DNA of 64,000 bases, taken from Acidobacteriaceae bacterium KBS 89. GTDB lineage: Bacteria > Acidobacteriota > Terriglobia > Terriglobales > Acidobacteriaceae. The stretch spans positions 310,001 to 374,000 of the forward strand of contig KB906758.1 in NCBI GenBank assembly GCA_000381605.1, written 5' to 3'. Below, piece by piece: positions 42,751 to 51,996 of this stretch. The notes under the pieces are model-generated. The model ran no database searches. It saw nothing but the letters and a program-made list of their open reading frames with translations, and was not told the DNA's origin. Position 1 is the first letter of the stretch. Each line of letters starts with the position of its first letter. The position numbers were made by a program, and so were the translations under genes.

Positions 42751-44235
42751 ATGTCTAAAGAAGAAACATTTCAGGATCTCTCGCTCAACCCGTCGTCCGG
42801 CAAGCAGGATCTCTGGCGCTGGCTGTACACAGAGCTGCGCGCCGCCATTCTCGACGGACGTTTGAAGCCTGGCGCTCGCATGCCCTCTACGCGCAGCCTT
42901 GGGATGCAGTACTCGCTGTCGCGCGGCACCGTCGTTGTTGCCTTCGAGCAGCTACAGGCCGAGGGGTACACGCGCACTGAAGTCGGGTCGGGAACCTACG
43001 TCGCATCGGGCGTTCCGGATGGACTGTTGCCCGCAACGCACAGACCTGTTGCGGCTCCCGCTGTTGCGACGTCAAAGGCTACACTCTCGAAACGCACGCA
43101 ACAATGTCTGAAGGATGTGGAGGTGATACCTGCGTCTCGCTCGATCGGCAAAGCTTTCCGTGCACACGAAGCGGCCATCGATCTCTTCCCTGTAGATCTT
43201 TGGGCGCGCGTAGCTTCGCGCGTCTTACGCCGAGCTCCGCGTTCACTCTATGGTCACGGCAACGCTATGGGCTATCAACCCCTTCGTCGCGCCATCGCCG
43301 AGTATGTTGGCGCGTCACGCGGAGTGCACTGCTCTGCCGAACAGATCATTATCACCTCAGGCACACAACAGGCCCTTGATCTCATCGGCCGTCTCCTTCT
43401 GACAACCGGCGATCAGGTCTGGATGGAAGACCCCGGTTACCATCGCGCCCTTCATACACTGCGCGCCACAGGTGCGCGTATCGTTCCAGTACCTGTGGAC
43501 GAAGACGGCCTCATTGTGAAGGCTGGCCGCAAGCTTGCGCCCAAAGCGAAGCTCGCTTACGTCACGCCAGCGAATCAATTTCCGATGGGCGTTACGATGT
43601 CCGCGGACCGTCGCCTGGAACTCCTTCGTTGGGCTGCCAGCGCGAACGCGTGGATTATCGAGGACGAATACGATGCGGAGTATCGCTACTCCGGTCGTCC
43701 CATTGCAGCGCTGCAAACGCTCGACAGTTCCGGTTGCGTCATCTACGTTGGCACCTTCACGAAGATGCTCTTCAACGCACTGCGTCTTGGATTTATGGTC
43801 TTGCCCGAGAGGCTCGTAGAGGCATTCGCAGCGACTCGCACCCTCATCGACCTCCATCCTCCAACGCTTGATCAGGCCATCCTGGCGGAGTTCATCACCG
43901 AAGGCCACTTCGGTCATCATCTCCGCCGCATGCGCCAGACGTATGCGGAACGCATCGACGTTCTCAAAACCGCTGCAGACAAACAGCTCGATGGAGTACT
44001 CGAGGTTGTGCACGCGGGCGCAGGCATACGCACACTCGGCTGGCTCAAGACAGGGAAGTCCGATCGCGATGCGACGCAGCAAGCGCAGAAGCTCGGGCTC
44101 GAAGTAACTCCGTTGTCGATGTTCATAACAAAGTACGAACGGCCCCCAGCCCTTATGCTCGGATTTGCAGGCTGCACCCCCGCAGAGCTGCGACGCGGTG
44201 TCTCTGTGCTCGCAACTGCGTTACGATTGCGCTAG
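42751..44235 (+). CDS. MocR-type GntR regulator with aminotransferase domain
   Basis: 494 residues. The GntR winged helix occupies residues 18-85 (LYTELRAAILDGRLKPGARMPSTRSLGMQYSLSRGTVVVAFEQL, then VGSGTYVA). A fold-type I aminotransferase domain follows, with ITSGTQQALDLIGRLL, IEDEYDAEYRYSGRPIAALQ and the PLP lysine in VGTFTKMLFNALRLGF. Such proteins bind PLP plus an amino compound as effector; the domain is usually not an active enzyme. Divergent from the cupin/DoxX/AhpD group. Confidence 0.93.
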   Translation: MSKEETFQDLSLNPSSGKQDLWRWLYTELRAAILDGRLKPGARMPSTRSLGMQYSLSRGTVVVAFEQLQAEGYTRTEVGSGTYVASGVPDGLLPATHRPVAAPAVATSKATLSKRTQQCLKDVEVIPASRSIGKAFRAHEAAIDLFPVDLWARVASRVLRRAPRSLYGHGNAMGYQPLRRAIAEYVGASRGVHCSAEQIIITSGTQQALDLIGRLLLTTGDQVWMEDPGYHRALHTLRATGARIVPVPVDEDGLIVKAGRKLAPKAKLAYVTPANQFPMGVTMSADRRLELLRWAASANAWIIEDEYDAEYRYSGRPIAALQTLDSSGCVIYVGTFTKMLFNALRLGFMVLPERLVEAFAATRTLIDLHPPTLDQAILAEFITEGHFGHHLRRMRQTYAERIDVLKTAADKQLDGVLEVVHAGAGIRTLGWLKTGKSDRDATQQAQKLGLEVTPLSMFITKYERPPALMLGFAGCTPAELRRGVSVLATALRLR

Positions 44236-44242
44236 TCGGCAC

Positions 44243-45685
44243 TCATGAATTCTTTGATCCGGGGAAGTGCCACGGGGCGCGATAGGGCCGGGTAAGCAGT
44301 TCGGTAGCGGCCGCATCATTCAAAATTTTCTCCTGGGTCACGTCCCAATGGATCTTCCGTCCGACGAGCATGGAGATGAGACCAAGGTGCCCGGGAAGTG
44401 TCGAGTGATGCGCAGTTTCGACCGGCGTGATCGTGGGTTTGCGGGATTTAACGCAGTCGAGGAAGTTGCGCCGATGTTCCGCGGACTCATAGAGCTTCAC
44501 CTTGCGGAGTTCCTCAGGTAGAGAGTCGCCCTTGAGCCAGGAGGGATTGGAGGCGTCAAATCCAGCGCGGTCCACCCACACCCAGCCGTCTGTGCCAATC
44601 CACTTTGTTCCCATGCCGATTGCCGGAGAACCACCGGAGATGGTCAGGGCGACGTCGACAGGATAGTGCGTTACTTCTTTAAGGTATTTGCATTCGACGT
44701 GGTATTTGGTAGCAGCGTTCCAGGCAGCATTTGTCGGCGGAAACTCGCCGTAGCCCTCAATCTCCGATGGACCGGTGAGATCGAATCCCAGGCCCCAGTG
44801 TGCGATGTCACAATGATGGCCGACCCAGTCCAATAACTGTCCGCCTCCGGTGTTGTAGTTCCAGCGCCAATTCTGGTAGACCCGCGCGTCGATGTAGGGT
44901 TCAGCCTGCGAAGGACCAACCCACATGTCATAGTCCAGCTCCGGCGGGGGCTGAGTGACGGCAAGATTCCATGCCGCGGTTCCCGGAACGATCTGGTCTG
45001 GACTGCTGATCTTATCTGGCAGAGAGGAGAGCCTTTTTAGCAGTGCGGGGACAGTGCCGGGGAAATCGTGAGGACCACCCGGCAGGCCAACCTCGACGCG
45101 AATGACATTTCCGATGAGACCGTTGCGGACAATCTCTGCTGCTTTGTGAAAGGTGGGAAGGGAGCGTTGCCATGATCCGGTTTGCCAGATGATGTTGTTC
45201 CGCTGAACAGCTTTGACGATTGCCTGCTGCTCTGCGACGGTACGGGCGAGAGGTTTCTCGCCGTAGATATCCTTCTTTCTGGCTGCGGCTTCCGTGGCAA
45301 TCAAAGCGTGCCAGTGATCGGGTACTGCGATCATGATTGCGTCAATATCATCGCGTGCCAGCATTTCGCGATAGTCCTGATAGGCCTTGCAGTCCTTGTT
45401 TTCGTAGCGGGTGTTGATCGTGTCCACAGCGCTCTGCAGATGATCCTTGTGCAAGTCGCAGGCGGCAACGACCTGGCAATCACTCTGCTGCAAGAATGCC
45501 TTGGTATTGCTGGGGCCCATCATGCCCCAGCCGATGACACCAATGGTGATGCGATTGGAAGGAGAGACGTAGCCTGTGCGCGCCCATGCGCGGGCGGGTA
45601 GCAGCATCGCAGCGCCGGCGCCCTTCACGAAGCTGCGCCGATTTGGCAGGGACAGCAGACTTGCGTCGGCTCGAAGATTACTCAT
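44243..45685 (-). CDS. Tat-exported Gfo/Idh/MocA-family oxidoreductase
   Basis: 480 residues from the ATG at 45685, which has GGGAG six bases upstream; the open frame to 46180 is only the shadow of the neighbouring gene. A Tat signal (LPNRRSFVKGAGAAML) precedes the Rossmann motif VIGWGMMGPSN and the family EKP motif GEKPLARTVAEQQAIV; WVGHHCDIAHWGLGF holds the catalytic His region. The protein likely oxidises or reduces a sugar outside the cytoplasm with a pre-bound NAD(P). Co-transcribed with the DUF1080 gene upstream. Confidence 0.92.
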   Translation of the reverse strand: MSNLRADASLLSLPNRRSFVKGAGAAMLLPARAWARTGYVSPSNRITIGVIGWGMMGPSNTKAFLQQSDCQVVAACDLHKDHLQSAVDTINTRYENKDCKAYQDYREMLARDDIDAIMIAVPDHWHALIATEAAARKKDIYGEKPLARTVAEQQAIVKAVQRNNIIWQTGSWQRSLPTFHKAAEIVRNGLIGNVIRVEVGLPGGPHDFPGTVPALLKRLSSLPDKISSPDQIVPGTAAWNLAVTQPPPELDYDMWVGPSQAEPYIDARVYQNWRWNYNTGGGQLLDWVGHHCDIAHWGLGFDLTGPSEIEGYGEFPPTNAAWNAATKYHVECKYLKEVTHYPVDVALTISGGSPAIGMGTKWIGTDGWVWVDRAGFDASNPSWLKGDSLPEELRKVKLYESAEHRRNFLDCVKSRKPTITPVETAHHSTLPGHLGLISMLVGRKIHWDVTQEKILNDAAATELLTRPYRAPWHFPGSKNS

Positions 45686-45723
45686 CCTAGACTCCCTTCT
45701 GGACTCCCAGGTTCGTTCGCGCT

Positions 45724-46521
45724 TCAGTTTAGCTCTCTTATCCAGATATTGCGGAAGCTGATTGGCTCGCTGTGGTCGCCGTGCGCCTGCAGCTTGATCG
45801 GTGCGGTGTCGTATTTCTTGTAGAAGGGATGGCCGATGTAGAGCGTCTGACCCTTTAATTCGAAGTGGTTCTGGACCAGCACCCCGTTGAAGAAGACCGT
45901 GACATAGGCAGGAGTTTTCAGCGAGCCATCTTCGTTGAATGTTGGTGCGGTCCAGACGACGTCGTAGGTCTGCCATTCTCCGGGCTTGCGGTTCGGGTTC
46001 GCCAGAGGAATGCCCTGTTTGTAGATACTCCCTGCCTGGCCGTTGACGTAGGTTTTGTTGTTGTAGGAATCGAGAACCTGCAGCTCGTAGCCGGCATCGC
46101 CGGGGCCTAGGGAGGCGAGAAAGACTCCGCTGTTGCCGCGGGCCTGATCGCTGCCGGTGATGTTCTCGGGGATCTTCCACTCAATGTGGAGCTGGTAGTT
46201 CCGAAAGGCTCGTTTGGTTTCGATGTTGCCGACACCTGGCGCCTTGCTTACAGTCAGTATGCCGTCGGCGACGATCCATTTGGCTGGAGACTTGTCCTGG
46301 GCCGAGACCCACTCGTCGAGGTTTTTGCCGTCGAAGAGGACGATTGCGTCGGAGGGAGGCGCGGCATTGCTGGCTCCCGGCGTAACGATTTTGGGCACTG
46401 GCTCCCACACCTCAGTTTCCTGAGGCTTCGGAGCGGCAGGCTGTTGGGCGAAGACGGGAACGGTCAACGCAATAAGCGTCGCAAAGAAAGGGAGCTTCGA
46501 ATGTTGAATCCACATGATCAT
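45724..46521 (-). CDS. DUF1080 (3-keto-disaccharide hydrolase-like) secreted protein
   Basis: 265 residues with a signal peptide ending at VFAQQ. The lectin-like jelly-roll domain contains IVLFDGKNLDEWVSAQD, GNSGVFLASLGPGDAGYELQVLDSYNN, KPGEWQTYDVVWTAP and the final PISFRNIWIREL, all DUF1080 signatures. Known members cleave 3-keto-glycosides, the products of Gfo/Idh-type 3-dehydrogenases, which suits the next gene 38 bases downstream. TATTGT ends five bases before the ATG. Confidence 0.92.
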   Translation of the reverse strand: MIMWIQHSKLPFFATLIALTVPVFAQQPAAPKPQETEVWEPVPKIVTPGASNAAPPSDAIVLFDGKNLDEWVSAQDKSPAKWIVADGILTVSKAPGVGNIETKRAFRNYQLHIEWKIPENITGSDQARGNSGVFLASLGPGDAGYELQVLDSYNNKTYVNGQAGSIYKQGIPLANPNRKPGEWQTYDVVWTAPTFNEDGSLKTPAYVTVFFNGVLVQNHFELKGQTLYIGHPFYKKYDTAPIKLQAHGDHSEPISFRNIWIRELN

Positions 46522-46814
46522 TCAACACAATACGCCGATTGGGTTCGACAGGGAAAATGCAGATTCGGGCGGTATGCCCTCAGGTACGGTGGCGGAGGTT
46601 TGTGGACGGATTTGCTGATGCTTTCGACACCTTCCTGCCTATGGAATATTGTTGGGACGATAGGGGCGCGTGATACTATTTTGGCCACTCTGACAAGCTG
46701 TCGAAGCTTGTCTTCCAGATTTCAGGGCCCCCAAGACAATCGAATCTTTGAAGTTATTTCCGGTTCAGATACAGGCAGTGAGAACGTCTTGCCTCAACAG
46801 GCAAGGAGGACATC

Positions 46815-47711
46815 GTGCCAACTCGCAGAGCAGCAATCGTGTCAGCAATCGTCGTTATGCTTCTGGCATTCACCCTGACTGCCAGCGCCGACACCTATTC
46901 CGCCGTTTTCGTGTACGGAGATAGCCTGTCGGACAACGGGAATCTTTTCGCCGCGACTGGAATTCCGCCGGCACCGTACTTCAATGGACGCTTCTCCAAC
47001 GGGCCGGTGGCAGTGGAACAACTGGTCGGGCAACTGGGCGCTCCGCTCTTTGACTTCGCCTGGGGCGGCGCGACTACTGGCGTCGGCAACCAAGGTGACG
47101 GAGGCACACAGACCAGCCCGGGGGCTTTCGGCCTACCTGGAATGCTGGTCGAGTTGGCGACATACCCCGTACCCGCGGTACTCATCCCCAGTTCACTCTT
47201 CGTGGTTTGGGGCGGCGCTAACGATTTTGAAATTGCCGGCTCGCCGACTGTCGCGGCCGGCAACATTGATGCGATCGTTGCTACGCTTCAGGCAGCGGGC
47301 GCAACGCACATTCTGGTACCAGGGCTGCCCGACCTCGGCCTGACGCCCGAGTTTTATGGCAGTGTGGCGGCGACGCTGTACTCCAACCAATTCAATGCGG
47401 CATTGCAAGGCAGTCTTCCGTCGGGCGCGACTTACTTCGACACCTTCGCCTTTCTTAACGGGGTCGAAGCGAATCCGGCGGCGTATGGAATTACGAACTT
47501 GACGACACCCTGCTTCGACGGAACGACGGTCTGTGCCAATCCGAGCCAGTTTCTCTTCTGGGATGGCATCCATCCAACGACCAGCGCAGATGCATTTCTG
47601 GCTGCACAGTTTGATGCGGCAGTGACGACGCCAGAGCCAGCATCGATTTTGCTGTTTGGGAGCGGGATTGTAGCGATGGCAGGCCTGCTGCGAAGGCGGA
47701 GAGCGGCCTGA
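46815..47711 (+). CDS. secreted SGNH/GDSL hydrolase with PEP-CTERM anchor
   Basis: 298 residues from a GTG with AAGGAGG upstream. Signal peptide (VVMLLAFTLTASA), then the GDSL block VYGDSLSDNGNLF, block III GGANDFEIA and block V DGIHPTTSADAF with the catalytic Asp/His. The C-terminus is a PEP-CTERM tail: PEPASILLFGSGIVAMAGLL followed by RRRR. Such proteins are processed by exosortase and deposited at the surface. The 293 bases upstream hold no gene, only a GACAAGC / GCTTGTC inverted repeat at 46692-46712. Confidence 0.93.
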   Translation: MPTRRAAIVSAIVVMLLAFTLTASADTYSAVFVYGDSLSDNGNLFAATGIPPAPYFNGRFSNGPVAVEQLVGQLGAPLFDFAWGGATTGVGNQGDGGTQTSPGAFGLPGMLVELATYPVPAVLIPSSLFVVWGGANDFEIAGSPTVAAGNIDAIVATLQAAGATHILVPGLPDLGLTPEFYGSVAATLYSNQFNAALQGSLPSGATYFDTFAFLNGVEANPAAYGITNLTTPCFDGTTVCANPSQFLFWDGIHPTTSADAFLAAQFDAAVTTPEPASILLFGSGIVAMAGLLRRRRAA

Positions 47712-47872
47712 GCCTTCACGGTAGACTTGCGGCATGAAAATCTCTACGAACCTTCGACGGTAGTTGGAGTGAGAGAACTGATGCCAGTAGCCCTGGGAAA
47801 TCCGCGTTTGAGCGCATGACTACAGCTTCAAGTGGAACGGTGAAACATCCCACGGAAGGATAAAGATTTCTG

Positions 47873-47902
47873 TTGGGGGTGTGGCGCGGGTCGGGCTACA
47901 AT
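47873..47902 (+). promoter_or_regulatory. candidate promoter of the Yip1 gene
   Basis: TTGGGG (47873-47878) and TACAAT (47897-47902) are 18 bases apart and lie about 60 bases before the Yip1 start, in an otherwise featureless 253-base gap. The -35 match is weak. Confidence 0.35.
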
Positions 47903-47964
47903 CCGGGAACGCCTAAAAAGACCGTTTTGCTGCAGTAGAGAAGGCGTGCGCGAGGAGAGAGTCT

Positions 47965-48720
47965 ATGAGCGATAACGTTGCGGTGAAGGGGCAGCCTGAG
48001 GGACCGGGTTTGAGTCAGGTAGAGCGGGTCGTCGATACGTTTGTCGCTCCGACCAAGACCTTCACGGACATACTGCGAAGCTCAAGCTGGTGGCTGCCGT
48101 ATTTGTTGGGTGCGGTGCTGGGCCTGCTCTTCGCTTATGTGATTTTGAATAAGGTCGGGCTGCCGACGCTGGTGGATGGGGTGGTGCGTCATAACAAGAC
48201 GCTCGAGGACTCGCTTGCCAATGCGACTCCGGGCGACGCGGCAAGAATCAGGTCGAGGGTTGAGACGCAGTTCAAGTTTTCGTATGCGTTTCCGGTGCTT
48301 GGGTTGCTGTTTGGCGTAATTTGCGCAGGGGGCATGATGGCGACGGCCAACTTTGCCGTTGGTGGAAAGTCCAAATATAAGCAGATGCTGGCGGTGTGGT
48401 TTTACGGGACGCTGCCGCTGTTTGTCTTCAATCTGCTTGTGATCATTTCCATCTATGCAGGCTTGTCGGGCGATTCGTTCGATATACAGAATCCGATTGG
48501 GACGAATCTCGGGTACTACCTTTCAGGGACCGAGTTGCCACACTGGCTGATCGCGCTGCTGTCGGCGATCGATGTGTTTGCGATCTGGTCGGCGCTGTTG
48601 CTGACGCTGGGGGTTTCGATCGTGGCGGGGATCAAGCGCAGCGCGGCGGCCATCGTAATCTTTGGCTGGTGGTTCATCTTTATTCTGCTGAAGGTGGCGG
48701 GCACGGCGATCAGCGGATAA
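47965..48720 (+). CDS. Yip1-domain membrane protein
   Basis: 251 residues with five membrane helices and a Yip1-type layout: FVAPTKTFTDILRSSSWWLPYLLGAVLGLLFAYVIL near the N-terminus, then FPVLGLLFGVICAGGMMATANFAVGG with a conserved Gly-rich helix, and WFYGTLPLFVFNLLVI. Function of bacterial members is unknown. Its stop is four bases from that of the convergent esterase, within a 15-bp tandem duplication. Confidence 0.88.
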   Translation: MSDNVAVKGQPEGPGLSQVERVVDTFVAPTKTFTDILRSSSWWLPYLLGAVLGLLFAYVILNKVGLPTLVDGVVRHNKTLEDSLANATPGDAARIRSRVETQFKFSYAFPVLGLLFGVICAGGMMATANFAVGGKSKYKQMLAVWFYGTLPLFVFNLLVIISIYAGLSGDSFDIQNPIGTNLGYYLSGTELPHWLIALLSAIDVFAIWSALLLTLGVSIVAGIKRSAAAIVIFGWWFIFILLKVAGTAISG

Positions 48721-48736
48721 ACGATCAGCGGATAAA
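48707..48736. repeat. 15-bp tandem duplication spanning two convergent stop codons
   Basis: CGATCAGCGGATAAA occurs twice back to back (48707-48721 and 48722-48736). The first copy carries the Yip1 TAA; the pair also contains the stop of the minus-strand esterase (48725-48727), so both genes end inside the repeat. Confidence 0.9.
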
Positions 48737-50230
48737 CGAAATGAAGGTGGAGGCGGGTAGGCCCGCGCCGTTGTACAGGTTCGCTTTGGGGAAGTTGGCC
48801 CAGGCGTAGCGGACGTACTCCGGTTGCGCGACGGACGGGCTTGTGACAGTGACGGTTTGGCCTTCGATGTGAGCGGTGGCTGGGACGAAGACTCCGTCGT
48901 GACCGGCGATTTCGAAGCCCTCAACTGAGGCGCCTTTGGATTGGAGCCCGTCCGCATTGTGAAACCAAACATGCATTGCGCCGCCGCTGGGGTAGGCGAG
49001 TTGAAAGAGCGGACCAGAGGCGACGATGTTTTCTCCGAAGACGATCTGGCGGGCGAGGAGGGAGAGGCGCTCGCCCACGACCTGCTTGTTGGCGGGGTGG
49101 ACGTTGTGCTCATCACCGGCGTCGATGGTGACGGCCATTCCGGTTTTGGTGAGGTAGAGGGATCTGCGCTGAGCATCGCGCAGGGTGCCCCAGTCTTCTT
49201 TTGGAGTGCTGGCGAAGGCGGAGATCTGTACGAAGAGGAAGGGGAAGTTGCCCTGATGCCATTGCGCGCGCCAGTCCTGGATCATGGTGGGGAAGATACG
49301 GTCGTAGAGACCGGCGTAGCTTGAGTTGGATTCGCCCTGATACCAGATGACTCCGCGAATTGGGAGTGGTGTGAAGGGGGCGACCATGGCGTTGTAGAGT
49401 GCGGCGGGGCGCCAAGATGTGGGATTGGGATGCCAGCTGCGACCAGGGGTGAGTGGCTTGCCCTGCTCGCGGGCGAGTTTGTCGGCTGCGTCGAGGCGCA
49501 TCTCGGTGGATTCGTGATTCATTCTTTCGGCGCGGTTAGCGAAGACGGGCATGAGGGCAGCGTCGGCTCCTAGAGCGTCGAGGCTAGTCCAGGCTTCGGC
49601 GGGGGTGCCTCCCCAGGTGGAGTCGATGAGGCCGATGGGGACGTGTTGTTTGCCCTGGGCTTTCTGCAGATCACGAGCGAAGAAGTAGGCGACAGCCGAG
49701 AAGTTTTTGGCGGTGTCCGGAGTGCAGGTAGACCAGCCGGTTGCGGATTTGACGTCTTCGAGAGGATAGTCGGCGGTGTCTCGTTCGATGAGAAGGAGGC
49801 GCATGTCGGGGTAGTTGGCGGCGGCAATCTCTTTGGCGGAGTCCTGAATGTCTGCGCTGTTGGGGAAGCCGGCGAGAGGCATCTCCATGTTGGACTGGCC
49901 GGAGGCGAACCAGAGGTCGCCAATGAGGATGTCGTCGAACTGGATGGTGTTCGTGCCGCGGACGATGAGAGTGAAAGGGCCGCCAGCGGATTGAGAGGGA
50001 AGGTAGACGCTCCAACGGCCGACGTCGTCAGTGGATGTCGAGGCGGTGAGGCCGTGGAGTTCAACGGTGATCTTTTCTCCGGCGACGGCGCTTCCCCAGA
50101 CATGAATAGGCATGTCGCGCTGAAGGACCATGTGGCTGGAGAAGAGTTTGGGGAGCGAGACTTCGGCGTTGGCACGCAGGGTGAGGATGAGCGCGACGAT
50201 GAAGACGCAGCGAATGAGACGAGAGGTCAT
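48725..50230 (-). CDS. sialate O-acetylesterase-type carbohydrate esterase
   Basis: 501 residues with a signal peptide ending at LRANA. FSSHMVLQRDMPIHVWGSA is the usual start of these proteins; the SGNH nucleophile block is FASGQSNMEMPL, followed by GTPAEAWTSLDAL and IWYQGESNSSYA (block III). PLFVQISAF-like and GDEHNVHPANKQVVGERL (catalytic His) are near residue 380. It probably removes O-acetyl groups from surface or host glycans. GGAG lies just upstream of the ATG. Confidence 0.93.
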   Translation of the reverse strand: MTSRLIRCVFIVALILTLRANAEVSLPKLFSSHMVLQRDMPIHVWGSAVAGEKITVELHGLTASTSTDDVGRWSVYLPSQSAGGPFTLIVRGTNTIQFDDILIGDLWFASGQSNMEMPLAGFPNSADIQDSAKEIAAANYPDMRLLLIERDTADYPLEDVKSATGWSTCTPDTAKNFSAVAYFFARDLQKAQGKQHVPIGLIDSTWGGTPAEAWTSLDALGADAALMPVFANRAERMNHESTEMRLDAADKLAREQGKPLTPGRSWHPNPTSWRPAALYNAMVAPFTPLPIRGVIWYQGESNSSYAGLYDRIFPTMIQDWRAQWHQGNFPFLFVQISAFASTPKEDWGTLRDAQRRSLYLTKTGMAVTIDAGDEHNVHPANKQVVGERLSLLARQIVFGENIVASGPLFQLAYPSGGAMHVWFHNADGLQSKGASVEGFEIAGHDGVFVPATAHIEGQTVTVTSPSVAQPEYVRYAWANFPKANLYNGAGLPASTFISFIR

Positions 50231-50301
50231 GGATATCTCCGGCGGCTACCTTTATAACTCGCTTGAGGGTGCGGGCGGGTCGATGTTGAGTCGGCGGCAT
50301 G

Positions 50302-50333
50302 AAAAGGCCCGGATCGTGTCCGGGCCTTTTCTT
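50302..50333 (-). terminator. terminator of the acpP-fabF operon
   Basis: Perfect 12-bp stem AAAAGGCCCGGA / TCCGGGCCTTTT with loop TCGTG, 23 bases past the fabF stop. Symmetric A and T tails mean it could work in both directions. Confidence 0.85.
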
Positions 50334-50352
50334 GTGACGCGATGGGTTTTGC

Positions 50353-51603
50353 TTATTCTGTCCAGCGTTTGAAGACGAGGGAGCCGTTGGTGCCGCCGAA
50401 GCCGAAGGAGTTCGAGAGGGCATAGTCGATCTTTACTGGCTGCGGCTTATTGGGGACGTAGTTCAAACGGCACTGCGGGTCGAGTTCGACGATGTTCATC
50501 GTGGGAGGCGCGGTCTGGTTGAGCATCGCCATGATGGTGATGCCGGCTTCGAGGCCTCCGGCGCCACCGAGGAGGTGGCCGGTCATGGACTTGGTGGAGC
50601 TGACGAGCATCTTGTGGCTGAGGGCGTGCTCGCCGAAGAGGTTTTCGATGGCCTTGGATTCGAGCGCGTCGCCGAGTGGCGTCGAGGTGGCGTGGGCGTT
50701 GAGGTAGTCGATCTGCTCGGGGGCGACACCGGCGACCTTGAGGGCGTGCTTCATGGAGCGGTAGCAGCCTTCGCCTTCGGGGGCCATGCCGGTCATGTGG
50801 AAGGCGTCGGCAGAGAGGCCGTAGCCGACGATCTCGGCGAGGATCTTGGCACCGCGGGCTTTGGCGAACTCGAGCTCTTCGAGGATGAGGATGCCGGCGC
50901 CTTCACCGACGACGAAGCCATCGCGATCTTTGTCAAAGGGACGGCTGGCGTGTTGGGGGTCGTCGTTGCGCGTGGAGAGGGCGCGCATGGCGGCGAATCC
51001 TGCGACGCCGAGCGGGGTGATAGAGGCTTCGGTGCCGCCGGCGATCATGGCGTCGGCATCGCCACGCTGTATGAGACGGAAGGCGTCGCCGATGGCGTGG
51101 GCTGAGGTGGTGCAAGCGGTGGCTGTGGCTTCGTTGGGCCCGCGCGCGCCGTACTTGATGGAGACGTGGCCGGCAGCGAGGTTGATGATGGCGCCCGGGA
51201 TGAAGAAGGGCGAGACCTTGCGGGGACCACCGTTGAGCAGGTTGATGTGCTCGCGCTCGATGACGTCGAAGCCGCCGATGCCGGAGCCAATGTGGACTCC
51301 GATGTGATCGCGATTTTCGTCGGTGACCTGGAGGCCGGAGTGCTCCATTGCCTCGGCTGCGGCGGCCAGGGCGAAGTGGATGAAGCGGCCCATTTTGCGG
51401 GCCTCTTTTTTGTCCACGAAGAGGAGAGGGTCGAAGTCCTTGACCTCGGCGGCGAAACGAACGGGGTGGCCAGTGAGATCGAAGGCCTTGATCTCGGCCA
51501 TGCCGCTACGGCCGGCCAAGAGACCTTGCCAGACCTCAGGGGTGGTTTTGCCGACCCCGCATACGAGCCCGAGGCCGGTTACGACGACGCGACGTTGCTC
51601 CAT
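50353..51603 (-). CDS. fabF: beta-ketoacyl-ACP synthase II
   Basis: 416 residues from the ATG at 51603; the frame further up is an Arg/Lys-rich shadow of acpP. MEQRRVVVTGLGLVCGVGKT is the standard start. The catalytic triad is Cys164 (TACTTSAHA), with His in NAHATSTPLGD and in TKSMTGHLLGGAGG. It extends acyl-ACP in fatty acid synthesis. Four bases after acpP, so the two form an operon. Confidence 0.97.
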   Translation of the reverse strand: MEQRRVVVTGLGLVCGVGKTTPEVWQGLLAGRSGMAEIKAFDLTGHPVRFAAEVKDFDPLLFVDKKEARKMGRFIHFALAAAAEAMEHSGLQVTDENRDHIGVHIGSGIGGFDVIEREHINLLNGGPRKVSPFFIPGAIINLAAGHVSIKYGARGPNEATATACTTSAHAIGDAFRLIQRGDADAMIAGGTEASITPLGVAGFAAMRALSTRNDDPQHASRPFDKDRDGFVVGEGAGILILEELEFAKARGAKILAEIVGYGLSADAFHMTGMAPEGEGCYRSMKHALKVAGVAPEQIDYLNAHATSTPLGDALESKAIENLFGEHALSHKMLVSSTKSMTGHLLGGAGGLEAGITIMAMLNQTAPPTMNIVELDPQCRLNYVPNKPQPVKIDYALSNSFGFGGTNGSLVFKRWTE

Positions 51604-51607
51604 TTTT

Positions 51608-51853
51608 TTACTTGGCCGCCTTTTGGTTCTTTTCGATGTAGTCGACGGCGTCCTTGACGGTTTTAATTTTCTCGGCATCCTCATCGGGGATCTGGATGTC
51701 AAAGGCTTCTTCGAACTGCATGACGAGCTCGACGACGTCGAGGGAGTCGGCGCCTAGATCTTCCTGGAAGCTTGCGCCAGGTGTGACCTCGGCTTCGTCC
51801 ACCTGAAGTTGCTCGACAATAATTTGCTTTACCTTCTCGTCTACTGCTGCCAT
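51608..51853 (-). CDS. acpP: acyl carrier protein
   Basis: 81 residues from the ATG at 51853, preceded by GGAG; the longer frame to 51925 has no family support. Strongly acidic, with the phosphopantetheine Ser37 in GADSLDVVELVMQFEEAF and the final helix DAVDYIEKN. Carrier for acyl intermediates in fatty acid synthesis. Confidence 0.97.
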   Translation of the reverse strand: MAAVDEKVKQIIVEQLQVDEAEVTPGASFQEDLGADSLDVVELVMQFEEAFDIQIPDEDAEKIKTVKDAVDYIEKNQKAAK

Positions 51854-51996
51854 TTCGTTCTCCTGTTTACGTCTTGGAATCAAAGCCTGGAATTTGTGTA
51901 CGCTCGCACCCACAGCCAACCTCAAGCATACTGAGCGCCTTTGTGAGTGTAAAGCAAAGGGGAGGCTGGGTGTTAGGGGCTTGTGAAGAGAGTGTT

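Noticed and set aside
45686..46180. N-terminal extension of the Gfo/Idh/MocA gene to a 645-residue protein
   Set aside because: The extra part is Arg/Gln-rich shadow of the DUF1080 gene; a ribosome site and Tat signal mark the start at 45685.
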